NCBI GenBank assembly: GCA_002361775.1
Contig: DETV01000060.1
Coordinates: 1 to 43,546, forward strand
Direction: 5' to 3'
DNA: 43,546 bases
From: Eubacterium sp. UBA3279
Lineage (GTDB): Bacteria > Bacillota > Clostridia > Lachnospirales > Lachnospiraceae
Part shown: piece by piece, positions 26,215 through 34,867 of the stretch
How the letters are laid out: every line of letters begins with the position of its first letter
How positions within the stretch are numbered: position 1 is the stretch's first letter
The notes under the pieces: model-generated
What the model was told of the DNA's origin: nothing
Database searches by the model: none
The model's input: the letters and a program-made list of their open reading frames with translations, nothing else
Translations under genes and position numbers: made by a program

Positions 26215-27267
26215 ATGAATTGTCCTAGAGTACTTCTGGCAGATCCGGATGCAAAATACCTGAGATCTCTGGAGTTGAAGTTTTTAGAGGAAATGAGTGG
26301 AAAGATAGAGTTGGAATTAATTACCAGTGAAGAATATTTTTATCTGTATTTCCAGAAACCGCAGACTATTGATATCCTGATTATAGATGAAAAATGGTAC
26401 AGTGAGAAGATTGAACAACATAATATCAGCCATATTTTTATTCTTGCAGACAGTAGTTCTGTTATTCTTGCAGATCGTAGCAGTCAGTATATATTTAAAT
26501 ATTCCAGCAGTATGGAAATTTATCGTACAGTTTCCCGGGCAATGGAAGGGAAAATTGCCCGTCAGAAAGAAGAAAAACAGAAAACCCAGGTAGTTGTTGT
26601 TACTTCTGCTTCTGGAGGAACGGGAAAAACCACATTGGCTTTGGGAATGGCTGCAAACCTGGCATCCAGAATGCAGAGAGTTCTTTATGTGAATGCGGAG
26701 CATATCAATGCGTTTCAGTATTATCTGGAAGATAAAGAGTATTTGCCTGATTCAGTATATACTGCGTTGCAATATGACAGGGGAGGAATTTATCAACAGG
26801 TAAAAAGTTATCTGGCGCATACTCCTTTTGATTATCTGCCGCCTTTGAAAGCAGCGTTGGTAACATTGGGGATATCAGCCAGATTTTACAGAACTTTGAT
26901 CAGTGAAGCAAAAGAGTCAGGAGACTATGATGTGATCATGGTAGACACGGATATGATTTTTGATGAAGAAAAGGCTTTTTATATGACATATGCGGATATA
27001 TTGCTTGTCGTTGTCAGACAGACAAGAAGTTCTGTATGGGCGATGAATGAATTTTTGAAAAATGTCAGGATGCATACGTCGGAAAAATATGTGTTTGTGT
27101 GTAATGATTTTGATGAAAACTCCGGGAATGCCCTCGTATTTTCTCAGGAAAATCCAATGTTTATGGTAAATGAATACATTCGCCACATAGACAGGTGCGA
27201 GGAACTTTCTTTGGATGAATTGAAAAATAACAGAGACATTCAAAAGATTTCTTATCTGATCGTTTAG
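26215..27267 (+). CDS. TadZ/CpaE-like P-loop ATPase with degenerate receiver domain
   Basis: A 350-residue ParA/MinD-superfamily ATPase. Residues 1-110 look like a degenerate receiver domain: DPD near 10 and ILIIDE in the phospho-acceptor strand, but without a clear conserved lysine. The ATPase part has a deviant Walker A SASGGTGKTT near 132-141, the segment DYDVIMVDTDMIFD for Walker B and CNDFDENS near the nucleotide base pocket. Family members position membrane machines, for example Tad pili at the cell pole. No CpaF ATPase or TadB/TadC platform is encoded here, so I infer that it positions the EssC machine. It starts 22 bases after the FHA gene behind GAGGAAG. Confidence 0.82.
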   Translation: MNCPRVLLADPDAKYLRSLELKFLEEMSGKIELELITSEEYFYLYFQKPQTIDILIIDEKWYSEKIEQHNISHIFILADSSSVILADRSSQYIFKYSSSMEIYRTVSRAMEGKIARQKEEKQKTQVVVVTSASGGTGKTTLALGMAANLASRMQRVLYVNAEHINAFQYYLEDKEYLPDSVYTALQYDRGGIYQQVKSYLAHTPFDYLPPLKAALVTLGISARFYRTLISEAKESGDYDVIMVDTDMIFDEEKAFYMTYADILLVVVRQTRSSVWAMNEFLKNVRMHTSEKYVFVCNDFDENSGNALVFSQENPMFMVNEYIRHIDRCEELSLDELKNNRDIQKISYLIV

Positions 27268-27284
27268 ATAACAGGGGGAAGATT

Positions 27285-27536
27285 ATGGTGGAAAAGGCGA
27301 TTATTATTCTGAAATTACATAGAGAAGGGATACAGACAGATTTGGAGGTGCCTTTGGATATTACAGCCAATGATCTGATTATTGCTTTAAATGAGGCATA
27401 TGATCTGAAGATTGAAGTGGAAGACATACGAAATTGTTATCTGAAGATGGAACGTCCGACAGCATTGCTTCATGGCAATAAAAAATTATTGGAATATGGA
27501 ATGAGAAATGGCTCTGTGATTCATATTACAGATTGA
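27285..27536 (+). CDS. YukD/EsaB-like ubiquitin-fold protein
   Basis: An 83-residue cytoplasmic protein with the pattern of the WXG100-linked YukD family: strand IIILKLHREG, strand TDLEVPLDI, helix TANDLIIALNEAYDL, and the C-terminal GMRNGSVIHITD strand. YukD/EsaB proteins regulate or assemble the Bacillota type VII system and lie next to EssC, as here. The end overlaps a possible upstream start of EssC and the two genes are coupled. There is no C-terminal GG, so conjugation is not expected. Confidence 0.85.
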   Translation: MVEKAIIILKLHREGIQTDLEVPLDITANDLIIALNEAYDLKIEVEDIRNCYLKMERPTALLHGNKKLLEYGMRNGSVIHITD

Positions 27537-27556
27537 AAGATCGAGGGGGATGGAAG

Positions 27557-30500
27557 ATGGAAAACAGATATAAGTTACTGTTATATAATAAAACGGTATA
27601 TAAAGAAGTGGAAATTGGCTCAGAACATAAAAAGTTGAGTATAGGAACTTTTTATGATAACGATATACGCTTGAAGAAAGAACTTTTTTTTGAAGATTTT
27701 TTTATTTCTGTTTTTCCCCAAAATGATCAGTGGAATTTAGAATGTTCATCTAATATTTATATAGACAGTGGTGATATCCGAAAGCAGTTTCATCAGGAAT
27801 TGTCTCATGGAATGCAGATGAAGCTGAGATATCAGCAATCAGATCATGAATTTCTAAAGGTTGTTTTTCTGATAGATTTTGATTATGAAAATAAAAAATA
27901 TGATTTTGCTATTCAGGTTCCAGTAGGAAATAGATTTTCTATAGGAGGAAATGCAAAATGTAATATTCGTTTGTCAGGAGGCTATGTGGCTTCTGATGTG
28001 ATCGATATATATGCAAAAGACCATGAACTCACGCTGAATATCATAACTTCAGCATATGGTGTTTGCGTGAATGGTTTAAAAGTAGGACAAAACGCTGTGA
28101 TCCATGATTATGATTTCTTCTCCTTGGCAAATCATTATTTTTATTTTAAAAATAACATTTTATACACGGATTTTGATCCTAAAATGATTATAACAGGGTT
28201 GAATTGCTATAAGGAGAAGCAATCATCATCGTTTACGTATCCCTGTTTTAACAGGAATACCAGAATACAATTGCGGATTCCAGAAGAACCGATTCCTGTT
28301 TTGGATCCTCCGAATCCTCCGGAAAAGCCTAAAAATAATCTTTTGATGTCGATACTTCCTGCAGTTGTTATGTTAATTCTTACCATAGCGATTCGTGGTA
28401 TGATGGGCGGAGGAGGCAGCTTTGTTATATTTAGTGCCTGTACGATTTTAATGGGTATTATTACCAGTATTATTACGTTTCGTCAGGGAAATAAAGAGTA
28501 CCAGGAAAAAGTAGAAAACAGGCAGATTGCTTATCAGGCTTATATAGAACAAAAAAGAACAGAAGTTGTTCAGAGCAGGGATCTGGAGCGGGATTTGTTA
28601 GAACAGATTTATCCTAATCTGAACACTGTTATGGAAAGAATCGGTAGTTTTTCAGGGGAATTGTTTGATAGAACGCCTGATGATCAGGATTATCTGTGCG
28701 CCAGAGTGGGAATTGGACTTACGGAAGCATCCCGAAAGATTCAATATAAAAATCAGGAAAAATTTGTTTCGGATGATGAACTTACATACTATCCGGAACA
28801 GATGGCAAATGAATTTAGATATGTGGATAGCAGTCCAGTTGTATTAAGTCTGAGACAGGCGAATGCAATAGGGGTGATCGGTGAACAGCGTTTTCTGGAA
28901 AATATGGCTGTAAATCTGACGATAGATCTGGCAGGAAGACATTATTTTGGTGATGTACAGTTTGTATATATTCTGAAGGAAGAACAAAAAAAGAACTTTG
29001 AATGGATTCGATTTCTTCCCCATGTGAAAAGTGAGGGGAGTTTGGTGAGAAATATCGCTTGTGATGATGACAGTAAGACAGCGTTATTTGAAATGTTATA
29101 TAAAGAGTTTTCTCAAAGACAGTCTATAGCGAAGAATAATACTGCCGCAAAACATTCCCATCTGGTGATTTTTGTGTTGGATGGAAGCAAGATCATGACC
29201 CATCCGTTATCAAAATTTATTGCCAAAGCGGCAGATATCCAAGCTACTTTTTTGTTTTTTGCCAATCAGAAAGAACAGCTTCCGTTATGGTGTTCCAGTA
29301 TCGTGTATGCAGGACAGCAACAGGGGGAGATTGTCAGTACGGCTGACAGTAATCACAGAGTTTCCTTTTCTTATCAACCGATTACAGTCCATGAGGCTGC
29401 CCGGATGGCTGCAAAATTAGCGCCTATATACTGTGAAGAGGTGAATCTGGAAGGAAGCCTGGTGAAAAATATTACCTTATTTGAATTGTTGGGAATTTAT
29501 AACGTGGAAGATCTGGATCTGAAATCCCGATGGGCAAAATCAGAAGTATATCGATCTATGGCAGCGCCATTGGGAGTAAAAACAAAGAATGAGGTGGTAT
29601 ATCTGGATATCCATGAGAAAGCTCATGGTCCTCATGGTCTTGTAGCGGGGACGACAGGCTCCGGAAAGTCTGAGATTTTACAGTCTTACATTTTGTCTCT
29701 GGCTACGCTGTTTCATCCATATGAAGTGGGTTTTGTCATTATTGACTTTAAAGGAGGGGGTATGGCAAATCAATTTGCGGATCTGCCTCATTTAATGGGA
29801 ACCATCACTAATATTGATGGTAAACAAATTCAAAGATCTTTACTGTCTATAAAGGCTGAACTTCTAAAGCGGCAGAACTATTTTGCACAGGCGGAAGTAA
29901 ATCACATTGATAAATATATTATGAAATATAAGAATAAAGAAGTGAGAGTTCCTCTTCCTCATTTGATTATTATTGTGGATGAATTTGCTGAACTTCGTGC
30001 AGAATTTCCTGATTTTATGAAAGAGTTGATCAGTGCGGCACGTATCGGGCGAAGTCTGGGAGTTCATTTGATTTTGGCTACACAGAAGCCGTCCGGTCAG
30101 GTGAATGAACAAATTTGGAGTAACTCCAGGTTTAAATTATGTTTAAAGGTACAAAGTCAGGAGGATAGTAATGAGATGATAAAATCACCTCTTGCAGCAG
30201 AAATTCTGGAACCAGGACGAGCATACTTTCAGGTGGGAAATAATGAAATATTTGAGTTGTTCCAATCCGGTTACAGCGGAGCTCCAGAGAAAGTATCTTC
30301 GGATTCTGTTGCTTCCAGAGAATATAGCATTTCCAGTGTTTCTTTTGAAGGGAAGAGAAAATGCATCTTTGAGCAAAAGAAAAAGGGAGAATCAGGGAGC
30401 AATCGTACTCAGCTGGATGCGTTAGTATCTTATATTAATGGATTCTGTAAGGAGAAAGATATTCAAAAACTTCCAGGGATTTGTCTGCCGCCTTTGCCGG

Positions 30501-32098
30501 ATATCCTGAATTATCCGGAACAGACGGAGAGGATATCGGGAGCGCAGATTTTGGTGGATATCGGTATTCTGGATGATCCAAACCATCAAAGTCAGAATGT
30601 TACCCGGCTGGATATTACTCAGGAAAATACTCTGCTTATTGGCGCTTCTCAGTATGGGAAGACAAATCTGCTGCAAACGATTATTCGAGGTCTGGTATCT
30701 TGCTATACTCCGCAGGAAGTACAGCTTTATATTTTAGATTTTGGTTCCATGGTATTAAAAAATTTTGAAAGTCTGAAACATGTGGGAGGTGTGGTTGTTT
30801 CTGCAGAAGATGAAAAATTCAAGAATCTTTTTAAAATGCTTCAAGAAGAAATGGCTGTGCGAAAAGAAAAGCTGGTGAAAGCAGGAGTAAGTTCTTTCCT
30901 TTCTTATCGAGAAGCAGGAATGTCCGATTTACCACAGATTGTGCTGATAATTGATAATTTTACCGCGTTGCGTGAATTTTATCTTCAGGAAGAGGATCCG
31001 TTGATGACTGTCTGCCGGGAAGGGTTGGCAGTGGGTATCAGTGTTATCATCAGCAATCAGCAGACGTCAGGTTTGGGATATCGTTATATGGCAAATTTTG
31101 CAAAAAGGATTGCGTTATATTGTAATGAAAGCAGTGAATATTCCAGTGTGATCGATAAATGCAGAATGGCTCCAGATAATCTTCCGGGACGAGGAATTAC
31201 TGAGATTGACAGAGAAATATATGAAATTCATACATATCTCAGCTTTGAAGGCGAGAAAGAAATTGAACGTGTAGCCATTATGAAAGATTTTATCCAGGAG
31301 ATCAACAATAGATATCCGGGTATGGGTGCAAGAAAAATACCGGAAATTCCGGCATTGTTGGAAGAAAAGATATTTGCTGGAGAATATGGTATAAACAGGA
31401 AAGATACCTATCAGATTCCTGTAGGTCTCACCTATGAAAATATTGCGCTGATGGTGGTGAATCTTTTGCAGCAAGGGGTGTTCAGCATCATAGGAAGAGA
31501 GGGAAGTGGAAAAAGAAATCTTCTCAGGGTGATCATGAATCAGTTGTATGAGAATATTTTCACTTGTCCTTCAGAAGTTTATATTGTGGATGGTGTGGAA
31601 AGGAGATTACGGGAATTCGAAGACTATGGCAACGTACGTGAATACACCATTGACAGTAGTGATTTAACAGAATATTTGGAAGAAATTCATGAGGAACTGT
31701 TAGAACGGTATGAAAGGGTAAACGATGGAGGAAGTCTGGAAAATGAATCGTTAAAATTGATAATTATTCAGAATAGTGAGGCCGTTCCTGCTTTGTGTAA
31801 AAATACTGCCGCATTGAAATTATACAAAGAAATGATTGGGAAACTCAAAGCCATGAAAGTATGTTTCATTTTTATGGATGTAGAAAATGCACCGGTTAGT
31901 TACAGTGGTCCTGAGATATTGAAAACTATAAAGGAAAGTAAAAATTTCTTTTTCTTTGATGATTTGCAGAATCTTAAGATCTGTGACATTTCGGGGGCAA
32001 CTTTGCGGAAATTCAAGAAAAAAATCACATCAGGTGATTGTTATTGGCTCTCTGGAAATGAAATTGAGAAACTGAAAATTGTAAAAGCAGAAAAGTAA
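27557..32098 (+). CDS. essC: Type VII secretion ATPase EssC (YukB-like)
   Basis: A 1513-residue FtsK/SpoIIIE-type motor of Bacillota type VII secretion. The ATG at 27557 follows GAGGGGGA; a TTG at 27533 is less likely. Two N-terminal FHA-like domains (about 1-90 and 105-200, the second with IGGNAKCNI) precede two membrane helices (about 262-283 and 292-310). Three ATPase modules follow. The first has Walker A GTTGSGKS (698-705) and Walker B IIIVDEFAEL near 804. The second has GASQYGKT near 1029 and LIIDNFTAL. The third has GREGSGKRN near 1313 and a weaker Walker B (LIIIQNSEAV). In EssC proteins the first module does most of the work and the last bind substrate. Length is normal for the family. 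Confidence 0.95.
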   Translation: MENRYKLLLYNKTVYKEVEIGSEHKKLSIGTFYDNDIRLKKELFFEDFFISVFPQNDQWNLECSSNIYIDSGDIRKQFHQELSHGMQMKLRYQQSDHEFLKVVFLIDFDYENKKYDFAIQVPVGNRFSIGGNAKCNIRLSGGYVASDVIDIYAKDHELTLNIITSAYGVCVNGLKVGQNAVIHDYDFFSLANHYFYFKNNILYTDFDPKMIITGLNCYKEKQSSSFTYPCFNRNTRIQLRIPEEPIPVLDPPNPPEKPKNNLLMSILPAVVMLILTIAIRGMMGGGGSFVIFSACTILMGIITSIITFRQGNKEYQEKVENRQIAYQAYIEQKRTEVVQSRDLERDLLEQIYPNLNTVMERIGSFSGELFDRTPDDQDYLCARVGIGLTEASRKIQYKNQEKFVSDDELTYYPEQMANEFRYVDSSPVVLSLRQANAIGVIGEQRFLENMAVNLTIDLAGRHYFGDVQFVYILKEEQKKNFEWIRFLPHVKSEGSLVRNIACDDDSKTALFEMLYKEFSQRQSIAKNNTAAKHSHLVIFVLDGSKIMTHPLSKFIAKAADIQATFLFFANQKEQLPLWCSSIVYAGQQQGEIVSTADSNHRVSFSYQPITVHEAARMAAKLAPIYCEEVNLEGSLVKNITLFELLGIYNVEDLDLKSRWAKSEVYRSMAAPLGVKTKNEVVYLDIHEKAHGPHGLVAGTTGSGKSEILQSYILSLATLFHPYEVGFVIIDFKGGGMANQFADLPHLMGTITNIDGKQIQRSLLSIKAELLKRQNYFAQAEVNHIDKYIMKYKNKEVRVPLPHLIIIVDEFAELRAEFPDFMKELISAARIGRSLGVHLILATQKPSGQVNEQIWSNSRFKLCLKVQSQEDSNEMIKSPLAAEILEPGRAYFQVGNNEIFELFQSGYSGAPEKVSSDSVASREYSISSVSFEGKRKCIFEQKKKGESGSNRTQLDALVSYINGFCKEKDIQKLPGICLPPLPDILNYPEQTERISGAQILVDIGILDDPNHQSQNVTRLDITQENTLLIGASQYGKTNLLQTIIRGLVSCYTPQEVQLYILDFGSMVLKNFESLKHVGGVVVSAEDEKFKNLFKMLQEEMAVRKEKLVKAGVSSFLSYREAGMSDLPQIVLIIDNFTALREFYLQEEDPLMTVCREGLAVGISVIISNQQTSGLGYRYMANFAKRIALYCNESSEYSSVIDKCRMAPDNLPGRGITEIDREIYEIHTYLSFEGEKEIERVAIMKDFIQEINNRYPGMGARKIPEIPALLEEKIFAGEYGINRKDTYQIPVGLTYENIALMVVNLLQQGVFSIIGREGSGKRNLLRVIMNQLYENIFTCPSEVYIVDGVERRLREFEDYGNVREYTIDSSDLTEYLEEIHEELLERYERVNDGGSLENESLKLIIIQNSEAVPALCKNTAALKLYKEMIGKLKAMKVCFIFMDVENAPVSYSGPEILKTIKESKNFFFFDDLQNLKICDISGATLRKFKKKITSGDCYWLSGNEIEKLKIVKAEK

Positions 32099-32107
32099 GG
32101 TGATAAG

Positions 32108-32413
32108 ATGTCTGTTGAATATTTGAATGTGCAGGGAATTACAGATGCCTGTAAGGCATTCAGGGATAAAATAGAGGAATTTGATTCCTGTGTGACAGAA
32201 ATGGATAATGCTACTAATGATGCTCTGAGAGACTGGGTGGGAAAAGGAAGAAATCAGTTTGAAACACAGATGAGACTTATGAAATCCCAATTGGATGATA
32301 TTACAGAAGTGCTGTATGAGATTTATGAAGCCTTGATGGATGCGGAAGCCGCTTATATTGACGAAGACGAAGCAGTGGCCAAGCAGTTTGACACTGCGGT
32401 GGAGAAAAAATAG
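32108..32413 (+). CDS. WXG100-like small helical protein (WVG motif)
   Basis: A 101-residue protein with two predicted helices separated by DWVGKGRNQFE, a WXG-type turn. It starts 9 bases after essC behind AAGGTGATAAG. WXG100 proteins form helical hairpin dimers and are exported by EssC-type machines as substrates or secretion cofactors. The C-terminal helix carries YEIYEALMDAEAAYIDEDE, which places two tyrosines and acidic residues as in many secreted partners. Its dimer partner is probably one of the later small helical proteins. Confidence 0.75.
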   Translation: MSVEYLNVQGITDACKAFRDKIEEFDSCVTEMDNATNDALRDWVGKGRNQFETQMRLMKSQLDDITEVLYEIYEALMDAEAAYIDEDEAVAKQFDTAVEKK

Positions 32414-32431
32414 GAATAAGGAGGTAGAGCC

Positions 32432-32851
32432 GTGAGCAGTGCTTATTACAGAAGTCTGAAGCGTGACAGAGAGAAACGTCTGAGAGATTTTAGAAAGAGA
32501 AAAAATCAACTGGAAGATATCAGAAGAAATCTGTCAGGTGATTTCGAAAATAATGCATCTGACATTAATGGAAGATGTGGTAAAGTTCGGGAAAAGATAC
32601 AGGATGCAATTCATATTTCCGGAGGAAGTGTTACCGCATCTACCATGTGGTTAAAACCAGATTTAGGCAGGGGGGATTCGGATATGTATTCCTGTTATTC
32701 CAGTGTATGTAAAGAGTGCAACAGAGTATGCCAGGAAATTGATGAACTGGAAAAGGAGATATCCTGGTTAGAGCGTTGTATTCAACGAGAAGAAGCGAAA
32801 GAGAGACAGGAAGCAATAGAAAAAATAAAAAAGACATTGGGGGTAGGGTGA
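32432..32851 (+). CDS. Cysteine-containing coiled-coil protein near the type VII genes (DUF5082-like)
   Basis: A 139-residue, highly charged, helical protein with a GTG start behind GGAGGTAG. The first 40 residues are Arg/Lys-rich coiled coil, and the last 45 form a second coiled coil. In size, charge and position it recalls YwqH/DUF5082 proteins of Bacillota LXG operons, which I do not assert as a proven match. It carries six cysteines, four in a tight cluster of the pattern C-x4-C-x2-C-x3-C near residues 87-99. Cysteines are unusual in type VII substrates. It may be a chaperone or adaptor for the next gene product. Confidence 0.6.
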   Translation: MSSAYYRSLKRDREKRLRDFRKRKNQLEDIRRNLSGDFENNASDINGRCGKVREKIQDAIHISGGSVTASTMWLKPDLGRGDSDMYSCYSSVCKECNRVCQEIDELEKEISWLERCIQREEAKERQEAIEKIKKTLGVG

Positions 32852-34216
32852 ATGTGTGCGGTAATATCAATAGATTACTCATCTATGCGGGATACCAGTA
32901 ACTCAGCACGAAGAGCAGCAGATTACTGCGAAGATTATGTCCGGGAGATTGACAGGAAAGTAACCAAAAAGTTGAATAATCTGAAAATGGGAAGTAACAG
33001 TGCTACGTCTAATGCCAATTATTTTGCAAAACAGAAAATTCGTCGTTTAGAAGAACAACAGAAAATGTATAATCAGTTTGCTGAAAAGATGGATTCAGCC
33101 AGAGAATACGCACAGGAAAAAGATAAGGGAGTATCTGGTTATATCAAACAGGAATCAAAAGAATTTCGAAAGAATCATGATATGAATGTAAGCAGATTGG
33201 AAGAATTTTTTTCCTGGGCAACCACTACGCTATTAAATAAAACTGCTTTTGGAAGATGGCTGAATCAGACAATGAAAGATGTGGGAAATTGGATAGATGA
33301 TAAAAAACGGAAATTTAAACAGTGGTATGAATTGGATGGTGGAAAATATGTTATTAAGATGGTACTCGCTCTTGTGGGTACGGTGATAGCGGCGGTTGTT
33401 CTGGTTTTTGTAGCTTGGCCGGCTTTGGTAGCCTCTGTTGGAGCCGTAATTGCAGCGTGGGGAACAGCAGCTTTGACAGCAGGGATGATATGGACTGCGA
33501 TAACTGCGGCTACTGGATTTATTACGGCAGTGGTTGCGGTTTTTGATGGAGTTACTAAGATGTGTAGTAATGCAGCGGCAGCTGTATCCCATGAAGATGA
33601 TCCGGGATGGGCGCGCAGATATGGAGAATATAGTTCATTTTCCGATTATTTGCGTAAGAATAATTTTCATAATAGTTTTTTGAATAAATTGTCTTTTATA
33701 GCGGCAAACAGTATTGATACGGTAACAGTGGCAGCTTCAGTTATTAATATTGCAGATATGGGACGACAGGGATTTAAATTCTATCAGCAGGTGAAAGATA
33801 AAGGAGTTCATCATTTCTTCCGTAAGATGAGATTTAAAGGGAAGAATGGGAAGATGACATGGGGAACTTTTAAGTATGGTATGAAAGCATTTAAAGAAAA
33901 TGTCAAAACATTTAAAACAGGTATTTCTAATACCAATATTAACAGGATCAATAAATTTTATAAAGCAGATTTTAGCGACCTTATGGTTTACAAGGGATTT
34001 GAAAGTTTCAAAAACGGATTAAGTATTTTTGACAGCTGGGCAGAAAAAGGTACCTGGAATTATACTACAGATATCATAAAAAACAAGCTCCATTCTTCGA
34101 TTAAAAAAAATTCCGTAATATATGATTACAGCAGTCAGATAAAGGATACGGTAGATAACTATAATAACTTGAAAGAAAAATTTGAAAATACGCCTAAATA
34201 TGCATATGGACAATGA
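32852..34216 (+). CDS. Possible type VII substrate or effector with membrane-active middle region
   Basis: A 454-residue protein with no family that I recognise. Residues 1-125 are helical and charged (coiled-coil like), resembling the N-terminal export module of LXG/WXG polymorphic proteins, although no clear LXG motif is visible. Residues about 168-235 form two or three Ala/Val/Gly-rich hydrophobic helices. The C-terminal 200 residues are Lys/Phe/Asn-rich with no known catalytic motif. It starts at the base after the preceding stop. It could be an exported effector that enters membranes, or a membrane part of the machine. No immunity-like partner is obvious unless the two-helix protein downstream plays that role. 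Confidence 0.6.
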   Translation: MCAVISIDYSSMRDTSNSARRAADYCEDYVREIDRKVTKKLNNLKMGSNSATSNANYFAKQKIRRLEEQQKMYNQFAEKMDSAREYAQEKDKGVSGYIKQESKEFRKNHDMNVSRLEEFFSWATTTLLNKTAFGRWLNQTMKDVGNWIDDKKRKFKQWYELDGGKYVIKMVLALVGTVIAAVVLVFVAWPALVASVGAVIAAWGTAALTAGMIWTAITAATGFITAVVAVFDGVTKMCSNAAAAVSHEDDPGWARRYGEYSSFSDYLRKNNFHNSFLNKLSFIAANSIDTVTVAASVINIADMGRQGFKFYQQVKDKGVHHFFRKMRFKGKNGKMTWGTFKYGMKAFKENVKTFKTGISNTNINRINKFYKADFSDLMVYKGFESFKNGLSIFDSWAEKGTWNYTTDIIKNKLHSSIKKNSVIYDYSSQIKDTVDNYNNLKEKFENTPKYAYGQ

Positions 34217-34246
34217 TGAATTTTATAAAGGAGGCTTAGAACGTTT

Positions 34247-34867
34247 ATGTACAGGCAGGAATTTAAAGCGAACAGGAAGAATGAGAAAAGGTTATATAAG
34301 CGAATAAGAAAGAAATATAAAAGATGGACATATGGCAATATCGGTGTATTGGTTTGCTTAGCTGTTATCGTTGGACTTTTTATCTGGGTGGGCAAAAATG
34401 GAGGAGTTTCTTTTGATGCGCTGGTAATAAGTATAGGTATCAGCTTTGTGCCATTTCTTCTTTTGTGTTTTATGCGGGCAATCGCCGTATCTGGAGGTAG
34501 AGAGGTACTTTTTAATCGCATATCGGATCAGTTGGTGCTGAAAGAAAATGATTTTTCCATGGAATATATTCCACAGGCGAGAGAAATGGTTGCATATGGT
34601 TACATTATTTATCAGATGGAGTATCGTCAGATAAAAGCATTGGTAGATTATCGGGAACGAGGATATGTGGAGGTTTATGGAGAGTATCAGATTCGCAGAT
34701 ATCATCAGGCAGATATGGGAGATGTTCCGGGAAATGTGCAGGTGGAGCATAAGTATGAAGAACCATTTCGATTATATGGACATTATGAAAATTTTGAAAA
34801 ATGTATGGAAGAAATCAGTAAGCGGTCAGGAGTACAGATAAAGGAGGGAAGTTATAATGGACATTGA
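34247..34867 (+). CDS. Two-helix membrane protein with cytoplasmic PH-like domain
   Basis: A 206-residue protein. A Lys/Arg-rich start (1-27) precedes two membrane helices (about 30-50 and 58-80). The cytoplasmic part (about 85-206) shows alternating strands and the motif IYQMEYRQIKAL, and ends with a helix and EISKRSGVQI. The order matches that of the protein encoded at 36934. A PH-like fold is a guess from that pattern. GGAGG stands upstream. It overlaps the TPR gene by 11 bases. Confidence 0.6.
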   Translation: MYRQEFKANRKNEKRLYKRIRKKYKRWTYGNIGVLVCLAVIVGLFIWVGKNGGVSFDALVISIGISFVPFLLLCFMRAIAVSGGREVLFNRISDQLVLKENDFSMEYIPQAREMVAYGYIIYQMEYRQIKALVDYRERGYVEVYGEYQIRRYHQADMGDVPGNVQVEHKYEEPFRLYGHYENFEKCMEEISKRSGVQIKEGSYNGH

